Source: Mesorhizobium sp. (lineage in GTDB: Bacteria > Pseudomonadota > Alphaproteobacteria > Rhizobiales > Rhizobiaceae). Taken from it: a stretch of DNA of 64,000 bases. Position numbers and translations under genes: made by a program. A model generated the notes under the pieces. It did not search any database, was not told the origin of the DNA, and saw only the letters and a list, made by a program, of their open reading frames with translations. Where the stretch lies: contig SAKE01000011.1 of NCBI GenBank assembly GCA_004017275.1, positions 1 through 64,000 on the forward strand, read 5' to 3'. Below are positions 55,604 to 63,798 of the stretch, in pieces; the stretch's first letter is position 1; each line of letters opens with the position of its first letter.

Positions 55604-56665
55604 TCACGACGCCTTCGCCTCGGACGGTATGCCGATCAGGCGCGCATAGGCGGCCAGATAGTCGCCGGCCATTCTTCGAGCGGAAAACCGTTTTTCGAAA
55701 ACGGCCCTCACCTTTCGCCTGTCGAGTTGCAGCAAGTCAGGCACCGCGGCAACCGCCTCATCCATTGTGCCAGCGATGAAACCGGTCACGCCCCGATCGA
55801 TGACTTCTGGCAGTGCGCCGCAATTCCAGGCGATCACCGGCGTGCCGCAGGCCATGGCCTCGATGGCGGCAAGGCCGAACGGTTCCGGCCAGTCGATCGG
55901 GAACAGCAGGCCAGACGCCTTTCCGAGAAATTCCGCCTTCTGGTCCTCCTCGATCTCGCCGACATAGACGATGCGATCGCCATCGACCAAAGGTTCGACC
56001 ACCTCATGGAAATAGGCACGATCGTCGTCACCGATCTTTGCCGCGAGCTTCAGCTTGAGCCCCGAGCGCAAGGCGATCTCGATGGCGCGATCCGGGCGCT
56101 TGTCGCGCGAAAATCGGCCGAGAAAGGCAAGATAGGGCTCTTCCTGCACCGTCCCGAATGTCGGCTCGTAAATCCCGATCGGCAGTCCGTGATGGATTGT
56201 CGCCAACCAATTGGCTTTGGCAAGACCTGCCTTCTGGCTGTGCGAAATGGAAATCAAGGGAAAGCGCGGGAAACGGTCATAGGCCGGCGCCAGGTCGACG
56301 TAGTCCAGCCTGCCATGCGGCGTCGTCACCGTCCGGTCGGCGATATCTTCGAAGAAGGAAAAGTGCAGGAAGTGGCTGAGGTGGAAGTGGATGACGTCGA
56401 ACTCCGACGCCCGTTCCCTCACCTGCGCAAGCATCGAAAGATGCGCCGCGATCTCGGATTTGAGCGGACGCGGATCGAGGCGCAGCGCACGTTCCCGGCC
56501 AGCCACCAGCTTTGCCGAGGTCTGGCTGTCGCCGCTGGCAAACAGCGTCACCTCATGGCCCAGATCGACAAGCGCTTCGGTCAGATACGAGACGATGCGC
56601 TCGGTGCCGCCATAGAGTCTGGGCGGCACCGATTCGTAGAGCGGCGCGACATGGGCGATTTTCAT
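55604..56665 (-). CDS. Glycosyltransferase family 4 protein
   Basis: 353 residues, GT-B fold: KIAHVAPLYESVPPRLYGGTERIVSYLTEAL, HFHLSHF, LAFLGRFSRDKRPDRAIEIA (nucleotide-sugar domain), and DWPEPFGLAAIEAMACGTPVIAW with the EX7E-type motif. Probably transfers glucose or another hexose from a nucleotide sugar. It is first in the minus-strand order GT4 - debranching - otsA - otsB, suggesting linked alpha-glucan/trehalose metabolism. Confidence 0.9.
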   Translation of the reverse strand: MKIAHVAPLYESVPPRLYGGTERIVSYLTEALVDLGHEVTLFASGDSQTSAKLVAGRERALRLDPRPLKSEIAAHLSMLAQVRERASEFDVIHFHLSHFLHFSFFEDIADRTVTTPHGRLDYVDLAPAYDRFPRFPLISISHSQKAGLAKANWLATIHHGLPIGIYEPTFGTVQEEPYLAFLGRFSRDKRPDRAIEIALRSGLKLKLAAKIGDDDRAYFHEVVEPLVDGDRIVYVGEIEEDQKAEFLGKASGLLFPIDWPEPFGLAAIEAMACGTPVIAWNCGALPEVIDRGVTGFIAGTMDEAVAAVPDLLQLDRRKVRAVFEKRFSARRMAGDYLAAYARLIGIPSEAKAS

Positions 56666-56763
56666 ATTTCATCCTGGATGCTGGGCATGCAGGTGTGAAA
56701 TGCGTCAACGGCCCGATTGGTTCCCGTCGGCGCTACTGTGCAGCAGTCGCTATGGACCGCGCG

Positions 56764-57141
56764 TCAAACAGACTGCGCGATCAGCGTCAGAAAATCACCG
56801 CTCAGCGCGACATTGCCGACGAAGCCGTTGATACGAGAAGCGCGCTCCGGACCCTGATGGTCCCAGAAATTGTGGAACATCGGCGTGGCGACGATGAGGA
56901 ACAACAGCAGCACCGTCGCCGCGAATGCCGTCCAGAGGCCGGCGATCACCAGCAAGCCGGCGGCGATTTGAAGCACGATGCCGAGCCACAGCGACAACCG
57001 CGCCTGCGGCATACCGCGCGCGGCCATCAGCCCGGTCAGGAAGGCCTCGTTCTGGATGTTGCGCAGGCCGGCGAAGACGAAGGCGCCGCCGAGCAACAGG
57101 CGGCCGAGGAACAACAAGGTCGAAGGCAAATCGGCAGGCAT
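56764..57141 (-). CDS. DoxX family membrane protein
   Basis: 125 residues, four hydrophobic helices: TLLFLGRLLLGGAFVFAGLRNIQ, RLSLWLGIVLQIAAGLLVIAG, AFAATVLLLFLIVATPMFHNFWDHQGPE, and a terminal helix NGFVGNVALSGDFLTLIAQS. DoxX-type proteins pair with redox stress enzymes. Last gene of the Rrf2 - AhpD-like - DoxX group, separated from the middle gene by a hairpin at 57164-57193. The family is clear, the biochemistry is not. Confidence 0.9.
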   Translation of the reverse strand: MPADLPSTLLFLGRLLLGGAFVFAGLRNIQNEAFLTGLMAARGMPQARLSLWLGIVLQIAAGLLVIAGLWTAFAATVLLLFLIVATPMFHNFWDHQGPERASRINGFVGNVALSGDFLTLIAQSV

Positions 57142-57163
57142 CAAACGCTCCCTTTGAAAACAG

Positions 57164-57193
57164 TTGGAGCGCCGCCTCTCGACGGCGCTCCAA
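57164..57193. terminator. Hairpin between the AhpD-like gene and doxX
   Basis: TTGGAGCGCCG and CGGCGCTCCAA, perfect 11-bp stem with an 8-base loop. On the minus strand it is followed by CTGTTTTC, so it may attenuate transcription into doxX and make it less abundant than the upstream gene. Confidence 0.55.
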
Positions 57194-57209
57194 AATACAA
57201 TCCGGACAA

Positions 57210-57668
57210 TCAGGCAGCCTTGGCCGCCGGCATCGGATGAATGGCCTGGAACGGGATACACAGTCGGTTCCAGGTATTGATCATGCCGAGCGCAACGGAC
57301 AGCTTGACCAGTTCCTCTTCCGAGAAATGCTCGAGCGTCCTTGCATAGAGCTCGTCCGGCACGCCGTTGTTGGCGATCAGGGTGACGGCCTCGGTCCACG
57401 CAAGGGCGGCGCGTTCGCGCTCGGAAAACAGCGGCGATTCCTTCCACGCCGAAACCAGATAGAGCCGCTGCTCGGTCTCGCCGTCGCGCCTCGCCTCGCG
57501 GCTGTGCATCTCGACGCAGAAGGAACAACCGTTGATCTGCGACGCCCTGAGCTTGATCAGGTGCAGCAGGCTCACCTCGAGCCCGCATTCGTCCACCGCC
57601 TTGTTGAGCGCCGACACAGCCTTCATGATCTCCGGCGCCTTGGCGAAAAATTGCAGCCTCTGTTTCAT
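57210..57668 (-). CDS. Carboxymuconolactone decarboxylase/AhpD-like alkylhydroperoxidase
   Basis: 152 residues. AhpD core CSFCVEMHSREAR supplies the redox-active CxxC and general-base His; LHLIKLRASQINGCSF precedes it. Likely reduces organic peroxides with a thiol partner. It sits between an Rrf2 regulator and DoxX on one strand and probably belongs to a small oxidative-stress operon. Confidence 0.92.
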   Translation of the reverse strand: MKQRLQFFAKAPEIMKAVSALNKAVDECGLEVSLLHLIKLRASQINGCSFCVEMHSREARRDGETEQRLYLVSAWKESPLFSERERAALAWTEAVTLIANNGVPDELYARTLEHFSEEELVKLSVALGMINTWNRLCIPFQAIHPMPAAKAA

Positions 57669-57710
57669 CTTCTTGTCCTTTCAAATCTGCTTGGGTTTTG
57701 GGTCTGCGGG

Positions 57711-58214
57711 TTAACTGGATTTCTGCGGCCGCTGGTGGCGCTCAACGAAGGCGCAACTCGCGGCGAGCGACCTGGGATCGCCTTCTGCCGCATAGGTGGC
57801 CACGATATCGGACAGCTTGGTCTCGGCGAGCGCGGCCCGATAGGCGCGTTCGGCCTTTAGCATCGCGGTGTTGATGCCGCAGGGTTTGACATAGGCCGAT
57901 GCATCGAGCTTCACGGGACCGCGCTGGCGGATCTCGCCGCAGCGGAAGGCCGGCTCGCGGCCCTCGACAGCCAGCACGATGTCGAGCAGCGTGATGCGCT
58001 CGGCCGGCCGAGCCAGCCGATAGCCGCCCGCCGGCCCCGGCACCGATTCCAGGATGAGCGCCGCGCTCAGCATGTTGAGATGCTTCAGCAGATAGCTCGG
58101 CGACAGTCCGAAGGACTCGGCGAGAGCAGCGCCGGGCATGGTGCTGTTGCCCGCCACGCTCGCCAGCGTCGCCGCGCAATGGATGGCTGCTTCAACGCCC
58201 TCGCCCAGCTTCAT
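57711..58214 (-). CDS. Rrf2 family transcriptional regulator
   Basis: 167 residues. Winged helix KLGEGVEAAIHCAATLASVAGNSTMPGAALAESFGLSPSYLLKHLNMLSAALILESVPGPAGGYRLARP is typical Rrf2. Two Cys (FRCGEIRQRG, KPCGINTAM) in the position of the redox or iron-sulfur Cys loop are present, but one fewer than in IscR/NsrR. A perfect interrupted palindrome lies 29 bp upstream. Likely senses an oxidant and controls the AhpD-like and DoxX genes that follow. Confidence 0.9.
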   Translation of the reverse strand: MKLGEGVEAAIHCAATLASVAGNSTMPGAALAESFGLSPSYLLKHLNMLSAALILESVPGPAGGYRLARPAERITLLDIVLAVEGREPAFRCGEIRQRGPVKLDASAYVKPCGINTAMLKAERAYRAALAETKLSDIVATYAAEGDPRSLAASCAFVERHQRPQKSS

Positions 58215-58242
58215 TGGATTGGCTCCTTAATCATGGATGCAT

Positions 58243-58257
58243 ATTATCGTGGATAAT
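58243..58257. promoter_or_regulatory. Rrf2-type operator palindrome
   Basis: ATTATC-GTG-GATAAT, perfect arms around a 3-bp spacer, 29 bp before the Rrf2 start at 58214. Rrf2 proteins bind such AT-rich dyads, so autoregulation is likely. Confidence 0.65.
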
Positions 58258-58316
58258 TTTTGTCTGCAATGGGAAAATGCGAATTCCACATGTTCGCGGT
58301 GGCTTCACAAGACCTA

Positions 58317-58531
58317 GGTTCCTCGCACCCCGCGAAGCGGGGGAGAGGTGGCCCGGCGAAGCCGGGACGGAGAGGGGGACGACCTTTGTGAAGACAAAAC
58401 CGGTGAGAGAGAAGGCGCGAGTAAGTTAAAGGGCGATCAGGAACCTCGGCCAGCTCCCAGTCGCCCCGAAGGCCCCTCTCCGTCCCGGCTTTGCCGGGCC
58501 ACCTCTCCCCACTTCGTGGGGCGAGGAACCC
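58317..58531. repeat. Long palindromic repeat between the Rrf2 operon and preA
   Basis: Left arm 58317-58378 and right arm 58470-58531 are near-perfect complements (GGTTCCTCGCACCCCGCGAA against TTCGTGGGGCGAGGAACC; GAGAGGTGGCCCGGC against GCCGGGCCACCTCTC). The 356-bp gap between genes holds this element and the Rrf2 operator. No coding sequence is seen. Confidence 0.75.
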
Positions 58532-58570
58532 AAGTTCTGCCAAGTACGGCACTTGGACCGGAGCGAAACA

Positions 58571-59890
58571 CTATTCCGCCGCCACCTTGGCCATCGGGTT
58601 GTTCGGGTGCGTCGTCCAGTTGGCGTAGATCGGCGACACCGGCTTGCCGGTGCGCTGGTCCATCACGCCAACCGCCAACGGCTCCATGGTGATGCAGTTC
58701 TCGACCGGGCAGACATTGACGCACAGATTGCAGCCGACGCATTCGGCCTCGATCACCTCGAAGTGCCTGACGCCGTCGACCATATTGGTGATCGCCTGGT
58801 GTGAGGTGTCCTCGCAGGCGATGTGGCAGCGGCCGCATTTGATGCAGGCGTCCTGGTCTATACGCGCCTTGGCGACGTAGTTGAGGTTGAGATACTGCCA
58901 ATCGGTGACGTTGGGCGTGGCGCGGCCGACGATGTCGTCGAGCGAGGCATGGCCCTTTTCGTCCATCCAGTTTTCGAGGCCGGCGATCATCTCCTGGACG
59001 ATCTTGAAGCCATAGGTCATCGCCGCCGTGCAGACTTGCACATTGCCGGCGCCGAGCGCCATGAACTCGGCCGCGTCGCGCCAGGTGGTGATACCGCCGA
59101 TGCCGGAGATCGGCAGGCCATGGGTTTCGGGATCGCGCGCAATCTCGGCCACCATGTTCATGGCGATCGGCTTCACCGCCGGGCCGCAATAGCCGCCATG
59201 CGAGCCCTTGCCGTCGATGGTCGGCTGCGGCGCGAAACTGTCGAGATCGACGCCGGTGATCGAATTGATGGTGTTGATCAGCGACACCGCGTCGGTGCCG
59301 CCGGCGTGTGCCGCCCGCGCGGGCTTGCGCACATCGGTGATGTTGGGCGTCAGCTTGGTGATGACAGGCATGCGGGTGTTCTGCTTGCACCAGCGCACCA
59401 CCATTTCGATATATTCCGGCACCTGGCCGACGGCCGCACCCATGCCGCGTTCCGACATGCCGTGCGGACAGCCGAAATTGAGCTCGATGCCGTCGGCCTC
59501 GGTCTCCTCTACGACCGGCAGGATCGCCTTCCAGGCCTCCTCAACGCAAGGCACCATCAGCGAGACGACGATAGCGCGGTCGGGCCAGTCCTTCTTGACC
59601 TGCTTGATCTCGCGCAGATTGACCTGCAAGTCGCGGTCGGTGATCAGCTCGATGTTGTTGAGGCCGAGCAGGCGCCGGTCGGCGCCCCAGATCGCGCCGT
59701 AGCGCGGACCGTTGACGTTGACCACCGGCGGGCCTTCTTCGCCCAGCGTCTTCCATACCACGCCGCCCCATCCGGCCTTGAAGGCGCGGATGACGTTGTA
59801 GGCCTTGTCGGTCGGCGGCGCCGAGGCCAGCCAGAACGGATTGGGCGATTTGATGCCGACGAAATTGTTTCTGATATCTGCCATGCTCAT
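58571..59890 (-). CDS. preA: NAD-dependent dihydropyrimidine dehydrogenase, catalytic subunit PreA
   Basis: First step of reductive pyrimidine degradation: uracil or thymine to the 5,6-dihydro compound. 439 residues. FMN-binding alpha/beta barrel of the dihydroorotate dehydrogenase type (DIRNNFVGIKSPNPFWLASAPPTDKAYN, LNFGCPHGMSERGMG with the catalytic Cys, GIGGITTWRDAAEF, FKIVQEM). The C-terminal ferredoxin-like domain has two clusters (CIKCGRCHIACED, CVGCNLCVNVCPVENC). Overlaps preT by ATGA. PreT hands over electrons from NADH. Confidence 0.95.
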   Translation of the reverse strand: MSMADIRNNFVGIKSPNPFWLASAPPTDKAYNVIRAFKAGWGGVVWKTLGEEGPPVVNVNGPRYGAIWGADRRLLGLNNIELITDRDLQVNLREIKQVKKDWPDRAIVVSLMVPCVEEAWKAILPVVEETEADGIELNFGCPHGMSERGMGAAVGQVPEYIEMVVRWCKQNTRMPVITKLTPNITDVRKPARAAHAGGTDAVSLINTINSITGVDLDSFAPQPTIDGKGSHGGYCGPAVKPIAMNMVAEIARDPETHGLPISGIGGITTWRDAAEFMALGAGNVQVCTAAMTYGFKIVQEMIAGLENWMDEKGHASLDDIVGRATPNVTDWQYLNLNYVAKARIDQDACIKCGRCHIACEDTSHQAITNMVDGVRHFEVIEAECVGCNLCVNVCPVENCITMEPLAVGVMDQRTGKPVSPIYANWTTHPNNPMAKVAAE

Positions 59891-61251
59891 GCCCTCCCGT
59901 TCGAGGTCAGTGCCCGATTGATGCTCTCCGCCGCGTCGCGACCTTGCGCGACCGCCGAGACGGTCAGGTCGTCGCCGCCGAAGATGCAGTCGCCGCCGGC
60001 CCAGACCCTGTCGAGCGAGGTCCGCCCTTCCGCATCGACCTTGATGCGGCCGGCTTCGAGGTCGATGGAGGCGCCGCTGCCGTTAAGGGCTGCCGGCACA
60101 AAGCTCTGGCCGATCGCCTTGAACACCTGGTCGGCGGTGAGCGTCAGCGTCTCGCCGGTGCCGGCAAGCGTGTCGCCGTTCAACGCCGTATATTCGAGTT
60201 CGATAGCGCCGACCTTGCCGCCCTCGGCGATCACCCGCTTCGGCTGCAGCCAGTGGCGGATGGTGACGCCATTGGCGGCGGCCAGATCCTGCTCGAACTC
60301 GGAAGCGTTCATGTGCTCCTGACCGCGCCGGTAGCAGATCGTCACCTCCTCGGCGCCAAGCAGCTTCGATTGCACGGCGGCGTCGATCGCCGTCATTCCG
60401 CCGCCGATGACGACGACGCGGCGGCCAACCGGCAGGCCGGAAAGGTCGCTGGCCTGGCGCAGCTCGGCAATGAACTCGACCGCATTGATGACACCATCGG
60501 CATCCTCGCCATCGGCGCGCAGCGCATTGACGCCGCCAAGCCCCATGCCGAGAAACACCGCGTCGTAATTGCGGATCAGGTCCGATAGTTGATAGTCGCG
60601 GCCGAGCGCCTTGCCGTTCTGGATGTCGATGCCGCCGATCGCGGTCACGTAGTCGACCTCGGCCTGGGCGAAATTGTCGACGCTTTTGTAGGCGGCAATG
60701 CCATATTCATTGAGGCCGCCGGCCTTCGGGCGCGCCTCCAGGATGGTCACGTCATGGCCGTGGCGGGCGAGCCGGTGCGCGGCGGCAAGGCCGGCCGGCC
60801 CGGCGCCGACCACGGCGACCGTCTTCCCAGTCGGCTCGGCGCGTGGATAAAACTGCTTGCTCTCGGCCATCGCGACATCGGTGGCGTAGCGCTGCAGGCG
60901 GCCGATCTGCACCGGCTTGCCTTCCGCCACCTCGCGCACGCAGACCTCTTCGCACAGCGTCTCGGTCGGACAGACACGGGCGCACATTCCGCCCAGGATG
61001 TTCTGGTCGAAGATGGTCTTGGCCGAACCGATCGGATTGCCGGTCGAGATCTGGCGAATGAACAGGGGAATATCGATCGAAGTCGGGCATGCATTCATGC
61101 ACGGCGCGTCGTAGCAGAAATAGCAGCGGTCGGATTCGACCAGCGCCTCGTGGTGATCGAGCGGCGGGTGCAGGTCGGAAAAATTGTCCGCATACTGGTC
61201 GGCCTGAAGCCGGCCACCGGCAATACCTTCTTTGAACTGGCCTTCTGGCAT
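59887..61251 (-). CDS. preT: NAD(P)-dependent oxidoreductase subunit PreT
   Basis: Electron-input subunit of dihydropyrimidine dehydrogenase. 454 residues from ATG 61251, with GGGGAAC upstream. N-terminal 4Fe-4S domain (CYFCYDAPCMNACPTSI, CARVCPTETLCEEVC), FAD-binding VAVVGAGPAGLAAAHRLARHG, NAD-binding VVVIGGGMTAIDAAVQ, and GGDCIFGGDDLTV at the C-terminus. Its reading frame extends back to GTG 61290, but the ATG has the better ribosome-binding site. A RutR-like site lies 50 bp upstream. Confidence 0.95.
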   Translation of the reverse strand: MPEGQFKEGIAGGRLQADQYADNFSDLHPPLDHHEALVESDRCYFCYDAPCMNACPTSIDIPLFIRQISTGNPIGSAKTIFDQNILGGMCARVCPTETLCEEVCVREVAEGKPVQIGRLQRYATDVAMAESKQFYPRAEPTGKTVAVVGAGPAGLAAAHRLARHGHDVTILEARPKAGGLNEYGIAAYKSVDNFAQAEVDYVTAIGGIDIQNGKALGRDYQLSDLIRNYDAVFLGMGLGGVNALRADGEDADGVINAVEFIAELRQASDLSGLPVGRRVVVIGGGMTAIDAAVQSKLLGAEEVTICYRRGQEHMNASEFEQDLAAANGVTIRHWLQPKRVIAEGGKVGAIELEYTALNGDTLAGTGETLTLTADQVFKAIGQSFVPAALNGSGASIDLEAGRIKVDAEGRTSLDRVWAGGDCIFGGDDLTVSAVAQGRDAAESINRALTSNGRA

Positions 61252-61300
61252 CGTCAGTTCCCCATGTTTTCTTTTGAGGAAGGCTAGCACGTTTTATTTT

Positions 61301-61316
61301 TTTATCAATTGGTCAA
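61301..61316. promoter_or_regulatory. RutR-like operator upstream of preTA
   Basis: TTTATCAATTGGTCAA has one perfect half TGGTCAA and matches 12 of 14 defined positions of TTGACCAnnTGGTCAA. It lies in the AT-rich promoter tract (61291-61360) 50 bp before the preT start and is analogous to the site at 46736-46751. Confidence 0.6.
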
Positions 61317-61371
61317 TTTTCGGCCCAAGTCGCTGAAAAGGCACGACAATAACATGATTTTTTTACTCATG

Positions 61372-62082
61372 TTATGACTGCAGGCTGGGCTCAAGTCCAC
61401 GGCCGTGGATGGCCCGGACCTCCTCCGCGACCAGATGCTGCAATCGCCACAAATTGCGGTCGCGGATGCCGAACGCTTCGAGGTGGCTGACCGTGTTGTA
61501 GAGATATTCCGCGCCGGAGCCGATATGCCCGCAGGCTCTGGCCAGCACGCTCGCCACTTTGTCCAGCGGCTGGTTCAGCGACGTTCCCCTGCCCTTCACG
61601 CCGACCCAGAAGCCAAGCGCGCGCAGCGTACCTTGCGGCGTGCGCACCGGCAGCCATCGGACCGTGTCGATACTTTCGTGATCGCTGATCTCGCGCCGCA
61701 GCAGCCTTTCGATCTGAGCCGGTTTTTCGCCCTCCAGCAAACGATAGATCACCCCGTTGCAGCGTCCACCCCGTTCGAGCGCCATCATCAGACCGGGCTG
61801 CTCGGCGCTGCCGCGCCAGCGCACCATGTCGAGGCAAAAGGAGCGGTGCCAACCAAAGGCCGTGGCGAGCTGTTGCTCCACGGACTCGAATTCCGGCTTC
61901 CAGATCAGCGATCCGTAGGCGAACACCCATAGCGGCCCTTCATCGGCTTCATCGGACAGCCGCAGGGCAAGGGCTCGAAAGTCCTCGTCGTTCAACTCCG
62001 TCCAGCTCGGGTCAGGACCGGGATCGGCCTCTTCCCGATGGCACAGTGCGACAAGCTCTGGCGTGAGCGACATCAAGCGCAT
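61372..62082 (-). CDS. Gamma-glutamylcyclotransferase, ChaC-like
   Basis: 236 residues from ATG 62082 with GAGGGG upstream. ChaC features: WVFAYGSLIWKPEF (the YGSLIW nucleotide-fold motif), FGWHRSFCLDMVRWRGS, PGLMMALERGGRCNGVIYRL, and YLYNTVSHLEAFGIRDRNLW. The enzyme degrades glutathione to 5-oxoproline and Cys-Gly. A 5-oxoprolinase gene exists at the other end of the window but the two are not linked. Confidence 0.88.
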   Translation of the reverse strand: MRLMSLTPELVALCHREEADPGPDPSWTELNDEDFRALALRLSDEADEGPLWVFAYGSLIWKPEFESVEQQLATAFGWHRSFCLDMVRWRGSAEQPGLMMALERGGRCNGVIYRLLEGEKPAQIERLLRREISDHESIDTVRWLPVRTPQGTLRALGFWVGVKGRGTSLNQPLDKVASVLARACGHIGSGAEYLYNTVSHLEAFGIRDRNLWRLQHLVAEEVRAIHGRGLEPSLQS

Positions 62083-62253
62083 GAACGACAACCCCTCATC
62101 ACCGTAGAGAAATCGAAAACCGCTCGACGCGCAATCCGGGAACGCTTGTCATGCGAGCTCATTGTTATCCGGGCGGTGTCGGATTTCCGTCGTGAAGATC
62201 GTCCTAGGATGGATCGGACGACGATCGACGCATGAAAGGTGAGGAGACCGAAA

Positions 62254-63030
62254 ATGCCAAAAACCCCCATGCCCTTCTTCTGGTACGAGTTGATGACATC
62301 AGATCTCGACGCCGCCGAGGCGTTCTACACCAAGGTGGTCGGCTGGACGGCGCAGCCCTTCGACACGACCCCCGGTATGCCGCGCTATATCGTCATGAAT
62401 GTCGGCGAGCGTGGCGTCGGCGGACTGATGACGATACCGGAGGACGCCGCCAAGATGGGCATGCCGCCCGCCTGGCTCGGCTACATCCACACCAGGGATG
62501 TCGACGCTGCCACGGCATCGCTGGAGAAAGCCGGCGGCACCGTTCACCGCCAACCCGACGACATTCCGGGCGTCGGCCGCTTTGCCGTCGTCGCCGATCC
62601 GCAAGGCGCGACCTTCATGTTCCTGCAGCCGAACGGCCCCGACCAGCCTGTCGTGCCGGCCAGCACGCCGGGCCATATCGGCTGGCATGAGCTTTATACG
62701 AGCGACTGGAAGGCCGCGTTCGATTTCTACTCCGACCAGTTCGGCTGGGTTGACGCCGGCGATTTCGACATGGGTCCGATGGGCACTTACCAGACTTTTA
62801 CGGCCGGCCCCGAATCCGGCGGCGGCATCATGAACAAGCCACAGCAGATTCCGGTGCCGGTCTGGCAATTCTATTTCAACATTGCGGCTATCGACGCGGC
62901 GGCCAAACGGGTGACCGATAATGGCGGCAAGATCCTAATGGGTCCCATGGAGGTGCCCGGAGGCAGCTGGGTCGTGCAGTGCCAGGACCCGCAAGGCGCT
63001 CATTTCGCCTTGATGGCGCCGGTACGCTGA
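62254..63030 (+). CDS. Two-domain VOC family protein (glyoxalase/bleomycin-resistance type)
   Basis: 258 residues from ATG 62254, with GAGGAG upstream. Two tandem VOC domains: FFWYELMTSDLDAAEAFYTKVVGW (residues about 7-120) and GHIGWHELYTSDWKAAFDFYSDQFGW (about 135-255), ending PGGSWVVQCQDPQGAHFALMAPVR. The family includes hydroxyacylglutathione-type and dioxygenase-like enzymes. Substrate unknown. Divergent from the ChaC gene. Confidence 0.88.
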   Translation: MPKTPMPFFWYELMTSDLDAAEAFYTKVVGWTAQPFDTTPGMPRYIVMNVGERGVGGLMTIPEDAAKMGMPPAWLGYIHTRDVDAATASLEKAGGTVHRQPDDIPGVGRFAVVADPQGATFMFLQPNGPDQPVVPASTPGHIGWHELYTSDWKAAFDFYSDQFGWVDAGDFDMGPMGTYQTFTAGPESGGGIMNKPQQIPVPVWQFYFNIAAIDAAAKRVTDNGGKILMGPMEVPGGSWVVQCQDPQGAHFALMAPVR

Positions 63031-63110
63031 CGGCGATAAACCGCTGTAGGAAGCACCGGCCTTTCGTTGTACCACCGACGAAGGGCCGTATTCCCCTGCC
63101 TGGCGCCGCC

Positions 63111-63599
63111 CTATTCCAGTGCCAGCACGGCGACCTTCAACTCGGCCTTTTTCGCGCCGCTGAACTGGACGGTGGCCGAGCCGGGCGCAAGCTTGAAGCG
63201 CACGCTCTTGCGGATGCCCGGGCAGGTTTTCACGCCGCTATAGCCCGCCGACTTGACGGCCTGACCATCCTGAATAACGTCGATCCAGGCCTCGCCCGAG
63301 AGGCTTATCTGGATGGCTCCCTCGGACGGCACCTCTACGCTGGCGACGGCGCCAAATGTGTTTGATGCCGGGGCACGTTCGGGCGGCAAGGTGAAGCCGG
63401 CCTGTTCGACCGGCACCAGCGCCAGGTCCGCGGCCGCACCGACCGCAAGCGCCGTTCCAGACGGTGTTGCCGGTGCTGCGGCAAACAGGGTCTGCTCCCG
63501 CGTCACCGGCCATTTGAAGGCCTCGCAGCCGGCGTCCTCGGCCATGGCGAAGCTGGTGCCTGCGACGATCGCGAACAGGCTGATGACGACTTTTTTCAT
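63111..63599 (-). CDS. Exported hypothetical protein
   Basis: 162 residues. Signal peptide KKVVISLFAIVAGTSFAMA-E. The mature protein is mostly beta-rich with an IQISLSGEAWIDVIQDGQAV segment and three Cys (AGCEAFKWPV, KTCPGIRKS). Resembles small periplasmic homeostasis proteins of rhizobia. No firm family. Convergent with the VOC gene. Confidence 0.7.
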   Translation of the reverse strand: MKKVVISLFAIVAGTSFAMAEDAGCEAFKWPVTREQTLFAAAPATPSGTALAVGAAADLALVPVEQAGFTLPPERAPASNTFGAVASVEVPSEGAIQISLSGEAWIDVIQDGQAVKSAGYSGVKTCPGIRKSVRFKLAPGSATVQFSGAKKAELKVAVLALE

Positions 63600-63798
63600 G
63601 GCAAGGACCCCACACGTTCAGAGTGTCCACACATCAATACAACCATCGCGCTATAAATACAACCCTAGCGAGAATAATAAAAAAGGATTGGGGAACATTT
63701 CCGGTCACTGATTGTTGATGGCGAACCATTGGAAGTGAATGGTCCAATCCCCGGAGATAATCTATGGCCGGTCCGGGAAGGCTAAGATGGAGTTTTAG
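63600..63798. other. Divergent promoter region before the terminal DoxX gene
   Basis: About 200 bp, AT-richer than average, with a direct repeat AATACAACC (63635 and 63656) and a small inverted repeat ACCATT-GGAAGTG-AATGGT at 63725-63743. These may be regulatory elements for either flanking gene. The open frame on the minus strand at 63634-63930 is a shadow of DoxX. Confidence 0.4.

Noticed and set aside
53424..55649. Long open frame on the plus strand (741 codons)
   Set aside because: Antisense of the debranching-type enzyme. No domain signals, produced by high GC third positions.
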